A stretch of 31,143 bases of DNA, from the NCBI GenBank assembly GCA_023457715.1, contig JAEWKR010000051.1, positions 1 through 31,143 of the forward strand. The letters run 5' to 3'. Positions 16,423 to 22,928 of the stretch are shown here, piece by piece. The notes beneath the pieces were generated by a model that was not told where the DNA came from, did not search any database, and saw only the letters and a list, made by a program, of their open reading frames with translations. The position numbers were made by a program, and so were the translations under genes. Position 1 is the first letter of the stretch. Each line of letters starts with the position of its first letter. The stretch comes from Verrucomicrobiota bacterium (GTDB lineage: Bacteria > Verrucomicrobiota > Verrucomicrobiia > Opitutales > Opitutaceae).

Positions 16423-16883
16423 ATCCGCAGGACCAACAAAAGCTCGAACACCTCGTGACCAGCGCGCTGCGTGACCTGCCGTCGCGCCGCGCCCCGCGCG
16501 ACCTCGAGTCGCGCGTGCTGGCGGAAATCTCCCGGCGCGCCGCGTTGCCGTGGTGGCGGAAGAGCTTCGCCCACTGGCCGCTCGCCGCCCGCGGTCTCTT
16601 CATTTCCTTCAGCACCGCCATCATCTTCCTTCTCGTCTCCGCATCGGGCTGGATCTCCGCCGGATCCGCGACGAACCAGCTCAGGACGGCCTTCGCGACG
16701 GAACTCCACTGGCTGCGGGTCGCCCGCGCGCTTTTCGAAAGCGGCTCACGGTCAGCGGAGGCCATCCTCGGCAGCATCTCGCCGCTCTGGCTGTACGGCG
16801 CCGCCGCCACGGTGGTGGCCCTCTACATCGCCCTCTTTGGCCTGGGCGCCGCCGCGTACCGGACTTTGTACGCCAACCGTTAA
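16419..16883 (+). CDS. Two-pass membrane protein, putative anti-sigma factor
   Basis: The protein has 154 residues. The N-terminal cytosolic part (about 1-55, LEHLVTSALRDLPSRRAPRDLESRVLAEI in pieces) contains the 'LPxRxAPxxLExRVLAEI' pattern common in small proteins that follow ECF sigma genes. Two hydrophobic helices lie near residues 58-80 (LFISFSTAIIFLLVSASGW) and 122-147 (LWLYGAAATVVALYIALFGLGAAAY). There is no zinc-binding HxxxCxxC motif, so it is not a classical ZAS anti-sigma factor. The start overlaps the sigma stop (ATGA) and the next gene starts 13 bp downstream, so all three genes form a tight operon. An anti-sigma role is inferred from position and topology only. Confidence 0.75.
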   Translation: MNPQDQQKLEHLVTSALRDLPSRRAPRDLESRVLAEISRRAALPWWRKSFAHWPLAARGLFISFSTAIIFLLVSASGWISAGSATNQLRTAFATELHWLRVARALFESGSRSAEAILGSISPLWLYGAAATVVALYIALFGLGAAAYRTLYANR

Positions 16884-16895
16884 TTCCAGCTCCTC

Positions 16896-18857
16896 ATGAA
16901 CCCCTCTCTTCGCCGCCTCCTGGGCAGTTTGCTGCTCACGGCGGGCCTGACCCTGACGCTGGTCGGCCAGACCGACGCGCCGACCGCCCCTCCTCCCGTC
17001 CCCGCCGCAGACAAGGCGGAGCCCGCCCCCTCGGCGACGCCTCCGGCCGCCCCCGAGGTCCCAACCGCGCCGGTGGCGCCTTCCAAGGCTGATGCGGACA
17101 CCCCGGCAGCCGCGGACGTTTCCGTCGCCGACCCGGCTCCCGCGGCTTCGGTGCCGACGGAGTCCGACGCGGCTGCCGCAGCGGAGGCCGCGCCCCCCTC
17201 GACGACGACGAGCGAGCCCGCCCTGCGCCGGCTCGACACCGAGTCCAGCTCCGAGGTCGAGGAGACCGAGCCGGCGGCCAGCGAGGACAAGCCTGCCAAG
17301 GAAAAACGCCGGCACCGCCGCCACGCCGATCGCGGCGGTCCGCGCGTGATGATTCTCAGCGACGTGCACGTCGGCCCCGGCGAAGCCGCGGAGGTCGCCG
17401 TGGCCGTCGGCGGCAGCGCCACCAACGAAGGCGACGTGCATGGTCCCGTCGTGGCGATCGGTGGCGACGCCCGTTCCACGGGCAAGGTCGGCGAGGTCGT
17501 GGTCGCTATCCTCGGCAACGCGTACGTCGACGGCGAGGCGCAGGAAGTCGTGGCGGTCATGGGCACCGTCGAACTGGGCCCGAAGGCCGTCATCCGCGGT
17601 CAGCTCGTCAGCGTCGGCGGCACCGTCAAGCGGCACCCGGATGCCATGGTGGGCGGCGAGGTCGTCCACGTCGGGCTGCCGTTGATCAGCCACAATGCCG
17701 AATGGCTGCAGGCCTATGTACGCAAGTGCATCCTCATGGCTCGGCCCCTCGCGATCGGCCCGCACCTGGCCTGGGCCTGGTTCATCGCGTTCGGCTTTCT
17801 GGCGGCGTATGCCATGCTGGCGCTCCTCTTCCATCGCGCCGTGCGACGGACGCAGGAAACGCTGGAGACCCGGCCGGGCGGCTCATTCCTCGCCGCCATC
17901 CTGACCATTCTGCTCACGCCCGTCCTGACGGTGCTGCTGGCCTTCACGCTCGTGGGCGTTGCGGCCGTCCCGTTCATCGCCCTGGCGCTGATCGTCGCGA
18001 AATTTTTCGGCAAGGTCGTCGTGCTGGCCTGGCTCGGCTCCCGGCTCACGCGTCTCTTGACCCAGGGGCGGCCGCTCAATGCGGCGTTGGACGTGCTCGT
18101 GGGCGGACTGATCGTCCTCGGGCTGTACTGCATCCCGGTCATCGGTTTTCTGACTTACAAACTGCTCGGCATGCTGGGACTGGGCGTGGCGGTTTACACC
18201 GTCATCCTGGCCACGCGGAAGCCGAAGCCCGCCGCGGCCCCCAAGGTGGCCTACGCGCCGGCCTCGGGTAGCCCGGTCTCCACGCCCCCGACCGCCGGGT
18301 TTTCCGCTGCTGGCGGCGTGCCGGCCATGAGTGCGGGCTTCGCTGCCACCGCCGGGACCGTGCCGGTGGATGAAACGGGGGCCGCAGTCCCGCCGCTGGG
18401 CGGGGTGCCAGGCACGGCCGTGCCGCCGACGATGCCGCCCCCGGTCGCGCCAACCGCGCTCCCCCGGGCCGGCTTCTGGATTCGCACGGGTGCGCTCGCG
18501 CTGGACGTCGTACTGGTTGCGGTCCTGATGGGGGTTTCAAGCAGCGTCCTCCCCTCCTTCCTTCACATGCAGCCGCCGAGCCTGCTTCTCGCGCTCGCCG
18601 TCTACGGGGCGATCTTTTGGAAACTGAAGGGGACAACCATCGGGGGGATCATCTGCGGGCTCCGCGTCGTCCGCACCGATGGCCGCGAGCTGGATTGGTC
18701 CACCGCCGTGGTCCGCGCGCTCGGTTGCTTCCTTTCCCTGATCGTCGTGGGCCTCGGTTTCATCTGGGTCGCGATCGACGACGAAAAGCAGTCCTGGCAC
18801 GACAAGATCGCCGGCACGACCGTCGTGCTCAGCCGCGGTAACGGCGGCCTGGTGTAG
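16896..18857 (+). CDS. Bactofilin-like repeat and RDD membrane protein
   Basis: The protein has 653 residues. A signal peptide (about 1-25) is followed by a long Ala/Pro/Glu-rich, probably disordered region (about 26-148). Residues 149-260 are a series of short Gly/Val repeats (DVHVGPGEAAEVAVAVGG, GDVHGPVVAIGGDARSTG, GEVVVAILGNAYVDG), the pattern of polymer-forming, bactofilin-like beta-helices. Several membrane helices follow (about 291-313, 330-380, 395-440), then a second Pro/Gly/Ala linker (441-523). The C-terminal RDD domain (524-650) begins RAGFWIRTGALALDVVL and includes GTTIGGIICGLRVVR and DDEKQSWHDKIAGT. The predicted topology puts the repeat region outside the cytoplasm, unlike cytosolic bactofilins. 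As the last gene of the sigma operon it may be its envelope effector; that is inference. Confidence 0.8.
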   Translation: MNPSLRRLLGSLLLTAGLTLTLVGQTDAPTAPPPVPAADKAEPAPSATPPAAPEVPTAPVAPSKADADTPAAADVSVADPAPAASVPTESDAAAAAEAAPPSTTTSEPALRRLDTESSSEVEETEPAASEDKPAKEKRRHRRHADRGGPRVMILSDVHVGPGEAAEVAVAVGGSATNEGDVHGPVVAIGGDARSTGKVGEVVVAILGNAYVDGEAQEVVAVMGTVELGPKAVIRGQLVSVGGTVKRHPDAMVGGEVVHVGLPLISHNAEWLQAYVRKCILMARPLAIGPHLAWAWFIAFGFLAAYAMLALLFHRAVRRTQETLETRPGGSFLAAILTILLTPVLTVLLAFTLVGVAAVPFIALALIVAKFFGKVVVLAWLGSRLTRLLTQGRPLNAALDVLVGGLIVLGLYCIPVIGFLTYKLLGMLGLGVAVYTVILATRKPKPAAAPKVAYAPASGSPVSTPPTAGFSAAGGVPAMSAGFAATAGTVPVDETGAAVPPLGGVPGTAVPPTMPPPVAPTALPRAGFWIRTGALALDVVLVAVLMGVSSSVLPSFLHMQPPSLLLALAVYGAIFWKLKGTTIGGIICGLRVVRTDGRELDWSTAVVRALGCFLSLIVVGLGFIWVAIDDEKQSWHDKIAGTTVVLSRGNGGLV

Positions 18858-19018
18858 ACCGGAGGGCCGGAAAAGCGGAGGGCCAGAAGGCCGGAAGGCC
18901 AGAGGGCCGGCCGGAAGGCCCCGGGCTTCCGGCCCTCCGGTCCTCCGCCCCTCTGGCCCTCTGGCCCTCTGGCCCTCCGGCCCTCCGGCCCTCCGGCCTT
19001 CCGGCCCCCGGCTTTTCC
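18858..19018. repeat. Inverted octamer array (GGAGGGCC/GGCCCTCC)
   Basis: The array begins directly after the TAG of the RDD gene. The left arm (about 18859-18920) is built from RGARGGCC octamers. After a CCCCGGG centre, the right arm contains seven consecutive octamers CTCYGGCC/TTCCGGCC at 18951-19006. An outer pair GGAAAAGC (18869-18876) / GCTTTTCC (19011-19018) closes the structure, so the whole region can fold into one long stem. There is no T tract. It lies between the sigma operon and purE, and purE has no obvious promoter inside it. Confidence 0.9.
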
Positions 19019-19056
19019 ATTGCCGCCCCTTGGCTCCGTCCTCAACCGTGGGGTAC

Positions 19057-19548
19057 ATGGCACGCACCACACCGGTTGTCGGAATCATCATGGGCAGCAC
19101 GTCCGATTGGGACACGATGCAGCATGCCGCCGCCACGCTCGAACAGCTGGGGGTGGGGTATGAAAAACGCGTGGTGAGCGCGCACCGGACGCCCGAGCTG
19201 ATGGTCGAGTATGCCAAAACCGCCGCCACGCGCGGGCTGCAGGTGATCATCGCGGGGGCGGGCGGGGCGGCCCACCTCCCCGGCATGACCGCCTCCCTGA
19301 CGCCGCTGCCGGTGCTGGGCGTTCCCGTGGAGTCCCACGCCCTCAAGGGCATGGACTCGCTGCTGTCGATCGTGCAGATGCCGGGCGGTGTACCCGTCGC
19401 GACGTTCGCCATCGGCAAAGCCGGCGCCATCAACGCGGCCCTCTTCGCCGCCTCGATCCTCCAGCATACCGACGCCGCCGTGAAAGCCGCGTTGGAGCAG
19501 TTCCGCTCCAGCCAGACCGCGAAGGTGCTTGGCGCAACCCTCCCCTGA
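19057..19548 (+). CDS. purE: N5-CAIR mutase PurE
   Basis: The protein has 163 residues from ATG 19057; an in-frame TTG at 19030 would add nine residues not expected in the family. It converts N5-carboxyaminoimidazole ribonucleotide to 4-carboxy-AIR in purine synthesis. Diagnostic motifs are GIIMGSTSDWDTM (phosphate loop), VVSAHRTPELM, IIAGAGGAAHLPGM, and PVLGVPVES. It is the class I type, as expected for an organism that also has PurK. It is cytosolic and octameric in the family. It is followed by purK 57 bp downstream, with a hexamer repeat in the gap. GTGGGG just before the start is a weak ribosome-binding candidate. Confidence 0.96.
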   Translation: MARTTPVVGIIMGSTSDWDTMQHAAATLEQLGVGYEKRVVSAHRTPELMVEYAKTAATRGLQVIIAGAGGAAHLPGMTASLTPLPVLGVPVESHALKGMDSLLSIVQMPGGVPVATFAIGKAGAINAALFAASILQHTDAAVKAALEQFRSSQTAKVLGATLP

Positions 19549-19554
19549 GCCCCC

Positions 19555-19596
<42 letters not shown>

Positions 19597-19605
19597 CCCT
19601 CCCCC

Positions 19606-20754
19606 GTGTTGCTTCCTGCTAAGACGATCGGCGTGCTCGGCGGCGGGCAGCTCGGCCGCATGTTTGCGCACTCGGCCGAACGGCTGGGGTATCGCGTGCA
19701 CATCTTCGAGCCCTCGGCCGATTGTCCGGCCGGCGAAGTGGCGGCCCGCGAAATCAACGCGCCGTATACGGACGCGATCGCGTTGCAGGAGTTTGCCCGG
19801 TCATGCGACGTGGTCACCTACGAGTTCGAGAACATCCCCGCCGAGCCCCTGCGCGGGATCGAACCTCTCGTGCCGCTGCACCCGCATTGGCGCGTGCTCG
19901 AAATCTGCCAGAACCGGACGCGGGAAAAGAACTGGCTGCGCTCGAACGGCTTCCCCCACGTCCCCTTTGCGGAAGTCGAGGCCGGCGGCGATCTCGCGGC
20001 GGCGGTGCGGGCCATCGGCCTGCCCTGCGTCGTCAAGACCGCGGACTTCGGCTATGATGGGAAAGGGCAGCGGAAACTGACGGACGAGGCGGGGATTGCC
20101 GCGGCCGTATCCGCGTTTGCGGGACAGCGGGCGGTGGTCGAGAAGTTCATTCGCTTCGACTGCGAGGTCTCGGTCGTGGTCGCGCGGTCCAGCACGGGCG
20201 AGATGCGCGCGTTCCCCGTCGTGGAGAACATCCACACCCGGCACATCCTTGATTTCTCCATCGCCCCGGCCCGCGTGCCTGCCGCCGTCAGCGGCGCCGC
20301 TGAACTGCTCGCGCGGAGCATCATGGAGCGGCTCGACGTCGTTGGGCTGCTGGCCATCGAGCTCTTTGTCACGCCGGGCGGCGGTCTGCTCGTCAATGAG
20401 CTCGCGCCGCGGCCGCACAATTCCGGCCACGTCACGATGGACGCGTGCGTGACCTCGCAGTTCGAGCAGCACGTCCGCGCCGTGGCGGGCCTGCCCCTCG
20501 GCGACCCTCGTCTCGTCTCCCCCGCCGTGATGGTGAATATCCTCGGCGATGCGTGGACGTGGCGGGAGGGAGAGTGTGTGGGCGAGCCGGATTGGGCGGC
20601 GCTGCTCGAGTCGGGTCAGGCCAAACTGCACCTTTACGGCAAGCGCGAGCCGCGCGTGGGAAGGAAGATGGGCCATTTTACCCTCTGCGCGGCGACAGTG
20701 GAAGAAGCCTTCGCCCAAGCGCAGGCCCTCAAAGCTAAATTGCACCGGACGTAG
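19606..20754 (+). CDS. purK: N5-CAIR synthetase PurK
   Basis: The protein has 382 residues read from GTG 19606 (MLLPAKTIGVLGGGQLGRM). It is an ATP-grasp enzyme that carboxylates AIR with bicarbonate and ATP, giving the substrate of PurE. Motifs include the N-terminal GVLGGGQLGRM, DVVTYEFENIPAEPL, the ATP-binding VVKTADFGYDGKGQ, the metal site NELAPRPHNSGHVTMDAC, and LGDAW near the C-terminus. Length and domain order are normal. The GTG start follows a CACTTT hexamer tract instead of a Shine-Dalgarno sequence. Translation may depend on coupling to purE or on an unstructured leader; this is inference. The stop is followed one base later by an octamer array. Confidence 0.96.
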   Translation: MLLPAKTIGVLGGGQLGRMFAHSAERLGYRVHIFEPSADCPAGEVAAREINAPYTDAIALQEFARSCDVVTYEFENIPAEPLRGIEPLVPLHPHWRVLEICQNRTREKNWLRSNGFPHVPFAEVEAGGDLAAAVRAIGLPCVVKTADFGYDGKGQRKLTDEAGIAAAVSAFAGQRAVVEKFIRFDCEVSVVVARSSTGEMRAFPVVENIHTRHILDFSIAPARVPAAVSGAAELLARSIMERLDVVGLLAIELFVTPGGGLLVNELAPRPHNSGHVTMDACVTSQFEQHVRAVAGLPLGDPRLVSPAVMVNILGDAWTWREGECVGEPDWAALLESGQAKLHLYGKREPRVGRKMGHFTLCAATVEEAFAQAQALKAKLHRT

Positions 20755-20755
20755 C

Positions 20756-20880
20756 GGAAGGCCGGAGGGCCGGAGGGCCGGAAGCCCGGAGGGCCAGAGG
20801 GCCAGAGGGCCGGAGCGCCCAAAGGGCGCCGGACAAGTCGGGGCCCTTTGGGCCCGGGCCCTCCGGTCCTCCGGCCCACC
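20756..20880. repeat. Inverted octamer array after purK
   Basis: Seven consecutive octamers of the form RGARGGCC/RGAGGGCC lie at 20756-20811. Two perfect local hairpins follow, GCGCCC-AAA-GGGCGC (20815-20829) and GGGCCC-TTT-GGGCCC (20841-20855), then an inverted arm of CCTCCGG units (about 20856-20880). The array uses the same octamer as the one after the sigma operon. It starts one base after the purK stop and ends near the mocA stop, occupying the space between convergent genes. Confidence 0.9.
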
Positions 20881-20888
20881 GGTCCCGC

Positions 20889-21509
20889 TCAGCCCCAGCG
20901 CGTCAGCGCGTCGAAATCCGCCGGCGTATCGAGGTCCTGCGCCAGCTCGGGCAGATCGATGTGGGCCACCGCGGCCGGATTCTCGATGATCAGCGTGCGC
21001 GCGCCCTGCTCGCCGGTGAGTGCCGCGAGGGCAGGGAAGTGCGGTCGCAAGAACAACGCCGGAGGTCCGGCGTGGCCTTCATAACGCGCGGCCACGATCG
21101 TCGCCCCGGTCCGGCCCTGGGTCTGCCGTAGGGCGTCGATCGCGGCGGGCGAGAAATGCGGTTGATCGCACAGCGCGAGCACGACCCCGTCCATCGCCCG
21201 CGAAAATTGCTCCAGCGTCTGCACCCCGGTGCGGATCGAGGACGCCATGCCTTCACTCCAGGCCTCATTCTCCACCACCAGGACCGGGTGCCGCGCGAGT
21301 CGGGGGCGGATCTCCTCGGCATGGGCCCCGAGCACAACGATGACCGGCCAGACACCGCCCGCCAGCGCGGCGTCCACCGCTCGGACGATCATTGGCCGGC
21401 CTTCAAACTCCAGCAGTTGCTTCGGCCGACCCATGCGGGTCGAGGCACCCGCGGCCAGCAGGATGAGACCGCACCGCGGCGCGGGATGATGGGCGGCGGG
21501 CTCGTTCAT
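20889..21509 (-). CDS. mocA: Molybdenum cofactor nucleotidyltransferase-like protein
   Basis: The protein has 206 residues with the NTP-transferase fold. The signature GLILLAAGASTRMGRPKQLLEFEG binds the nucleotide and LALCDQPHF is the metal-site Asp motif. MocA-type enzymes attach CMP to molybdopterin to make the cytosine dinucleotide cofactor of xanthine-dehydrogenase-family enzymes; the sequence alone does not separate MocA from close relatives. The ATG at 21509 overlaps the stop of the xdhC-like gene (ATGA), so the pair is translationally coupled. The gene symbol is given on family likeness and context. Confidence 0.82.
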   Translation of the reverse strand: MNEPAAHHPAPRCGLILLAAGASTRMGRPKQLLEFEGRPMIVRAVDAALAGGVWPVIVVLGAHAEEIRPRLARHPVLVVENEAWSEGMASSIRTGVQTLEQFSRAMDGVVLALCDQPHFSPAAIDALRQTQGRTGATIVAARYEGHAGPPALFLRPHFPALAALTGEQGARTLIIENPAAVAHIDLPELAQDLDTPADFDALTRWG

Positions 21510-22558
21510 GAAACCGCCTTGGCACCCGCAACCGACGTCACGGCTTCGGTGTGAATGGGGAGGGTGCGTTCCCGCAGCGGTGTCGCGTCGCGTCCGGCCA
21601 GGACGGCCTGGATCTCGGCGAGGATGGAGAGAGCAACCTGTTCGGCGCCATCAGCGCCCAGATCCAGCCCGACCGGGGCGTGAAGCCGGGCCGGTTGCGC
21701 CTCGGGGAACACCGCTCCAGCCGCGGCCAGATCGTGGAGGATCCGCTCGCCGCGCTTTCGCGGACCGAGCAGGCCAATGTAGGGCACCGGGCTCGGGAGG
21801 AGGGCGTGCAGGATTGGGACGTCGTGAATATAATGGTGGGTCATCACGACGGCCACGCTCCGGGCATCGAGCCGGCATCTGGCCGCGAGCGAGTCGGCGG
21901 GGCCGCAGTGGACCTCCTGTGCGGTGGAGAAGCGTGTCGGGGTCGCCATTGCGGGCCGCGGGTCGGCGACGACCACATCCCAGCCGAGTTCCGAGGCCAT
22001 CCGGGCAAGAGGACGAGCGTCGTCTCCGGCGCCGAAAAGGACGAGACGCACCGGCGGCAGCACGGTTTGGAGAAAGACCGATTTGCCGGTCAGGGAGAGC
22101 GCCGAAGACCGCAATTCGGACTCGATGAGCGAGGTGCCGAGCCTGACCTCCGCGGTCTCCGCCGCGTAGGTCGTGGCCAAGGTGCACACGCGCCGTTCGC
22201 AGAACGCCCGTCGGGCCGCGTTTACCCACTCCGGCCGCTCGGGCACCGGCTCGAGCAACACGCGGACCACGCCGTGGCAGCCCAGCCCCACGCCCCAGAC
22301 CAGGTCGTTTTCGCTCGTGGTATCGTAGGTCACCAACTCGGCCGTCCCGCTGCGGGCGACGCGTACGGCCCGGCCCAGCACATCTTCCTCCAGACAACCC
22401 CCGCTGATGTTGCCGATCGCCCCGCCGTCCGGCCGGAACAGGAGACGGGCGCCAGGCCGGCGGTACGACGAACCTTCGACCGCAACAAGCGTGGCCAGCA
22501 CCGCGGGACCCGCCGGATCCAGGGCCAGGGCATCGACGATCGCGCGTAGTTCTTTCAT
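21506..22558 (-). CDS. xdhC: XdhC/CoxI family Mo-enzyme maturation factor
   Basis: The protein has 350 residues from ATG 22558 (MKELRAIVDALALDPAG); a longer open frame to 22591 adds eleven unlikely residues. The N-terminal XdhC_CoxI domain shows LVAVEGSSYRRPGARLLF and GNISGGCLEEDVL with the conserved Cys. The C-terminal Rossmann-like domain starts VRLVLFGAGDDARPLARMASELGW and contains VMTHHYIHDVPIL and PYIGLLGPRKRGERIL. The family binds molybdenum cofactor and hands it, with its sulfur ligand, to xanthine-dehydrogenase-like enzymes. The matching dehydrogenase subunits are not in the window. It is coupled to the mocA-like gene. Confidence 0.92.
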   Translation of the reverse strand: MKELRAIVDALALDPAGPAVLATLVAVEGSSYRRPGARLLFRPDGGAIGNISGGCLEEDVLGRAVRVARSGTAELVTYDTTSENDLVWGVGLGCHGVVRVLLEPVPERPEWVNAARRAFCERRVCTLATTYAAETAEVRLGTSLIESELRSSALSLTGKSVFLQTVLPPVRLVLFGAGDDARPLARMASELGWDVVVADPRPAMATPTRFSTAQEVHCGPADSLAARCRLDARSVAVVMTHHYIHDVPILHALLPSPVPYIGLLGPRKRGERILHDLAAAGAVFPEAQPARLHAPVGLDLGADGAEQVALSILAEIQAVLAGRDATPLRERTLPIHTEAVTSVAGAKAVS

Positions 22559-22746
22559 CGCTGGAGCACCGACGCTACCGGATCGACCCACGGCGACAAT
22601 CTCAGACCGCCGCCAGTCCCGCCGGGAAGGGACCTCAGGCCCTGCCCGGCGGCCAAATCGCGTGCCAAGCGCAACGGCGATTAGCGGAATTCATGTGCGG
22701 AGGGGGATTCCTTCTTCCCGCAATGGAAGTGCTGTATTCAACGTTT

Positions 22747-22762
22747 TGGCACACACTTAGCT
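22747..22762 (+). promoter_or_regulatory. Candidate sigma-54 promoter
   Basis: TGGCACACACTTAGCT matches the sigma-54 consensus TGGCACR-N4-TTGCW with the GG and GC pairs at the exact spacing (22748-22749 and 22760-22761). The only mismatch is A for the second T of TTGC. Transcription would start near 22773, about 155 nt before the receptor ATG. No enhancer-binding site or activator gene was recognised, so this remains a motif match. Confidence 0.35.
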
Positions 22763-22865
22763 CTTTTTTACCACGCCCGATCATGGGAAAAATCCCTAAC
22801 CTCCTACCGTTCAATATGACACAATTGTCTTGCCCGCGGGTGGAGGTGCTTGCTGGCTAAATCTA

Positions 22866-22928
22866 AGCGACTGCGGCGCAAGCCGCTTTGGCTGACTACC
22901 ACACAAACACACACAACTAACATAAGCT
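22866..22928 (+). promoter_or_regulatory. Receptor leader: GNRA hairpin plus A/C tract
   Basis: GCGGC-GCAA-GCCGC (22873-22886) forms a hairpin with a GNRA-type loop, extended by AGC/GCT (22866-22868, 22891-22893) across a 4-nt internal loop. It is followed by a 35-nt A/C-rich, probably unstructured stretch with CACACAAACACACACAAC in it, running to the ATG. No Shine-Dalgarno sequence is present. The second receptor gene has the same arrangement. Confidence 0.5.

Larger units (their letters stand above)
22559..22928. promoter_or_regulatory. Divergent control region xdhC / TonB receptor
   Basis: This 370-bp gap has no gene. Near xdhC it contains a 30-nt quasi-palindrome bounded by GCCGGG (22621-22626) and CCCGGC (22645-22650), in the xdhC leader on the minus strand. 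In the middle is a sigma-54-like element (22747-22762), followed by an A/T-richer stretch, and then a leader with a hairpin and an A/C-rich tract just before the receptor start. The base composition drops in GC between about 22720 and 22830, as is usual for promoters. Confidence 0.5.

Noticed and set aside
18537..19433. Collagen-like GPEG peptide on the minus strand
   Set aside because: The Gly-Pro-Glu-Gly pattern is simply translation of the GGCCCTCC octamer array; it does not represent a protein.
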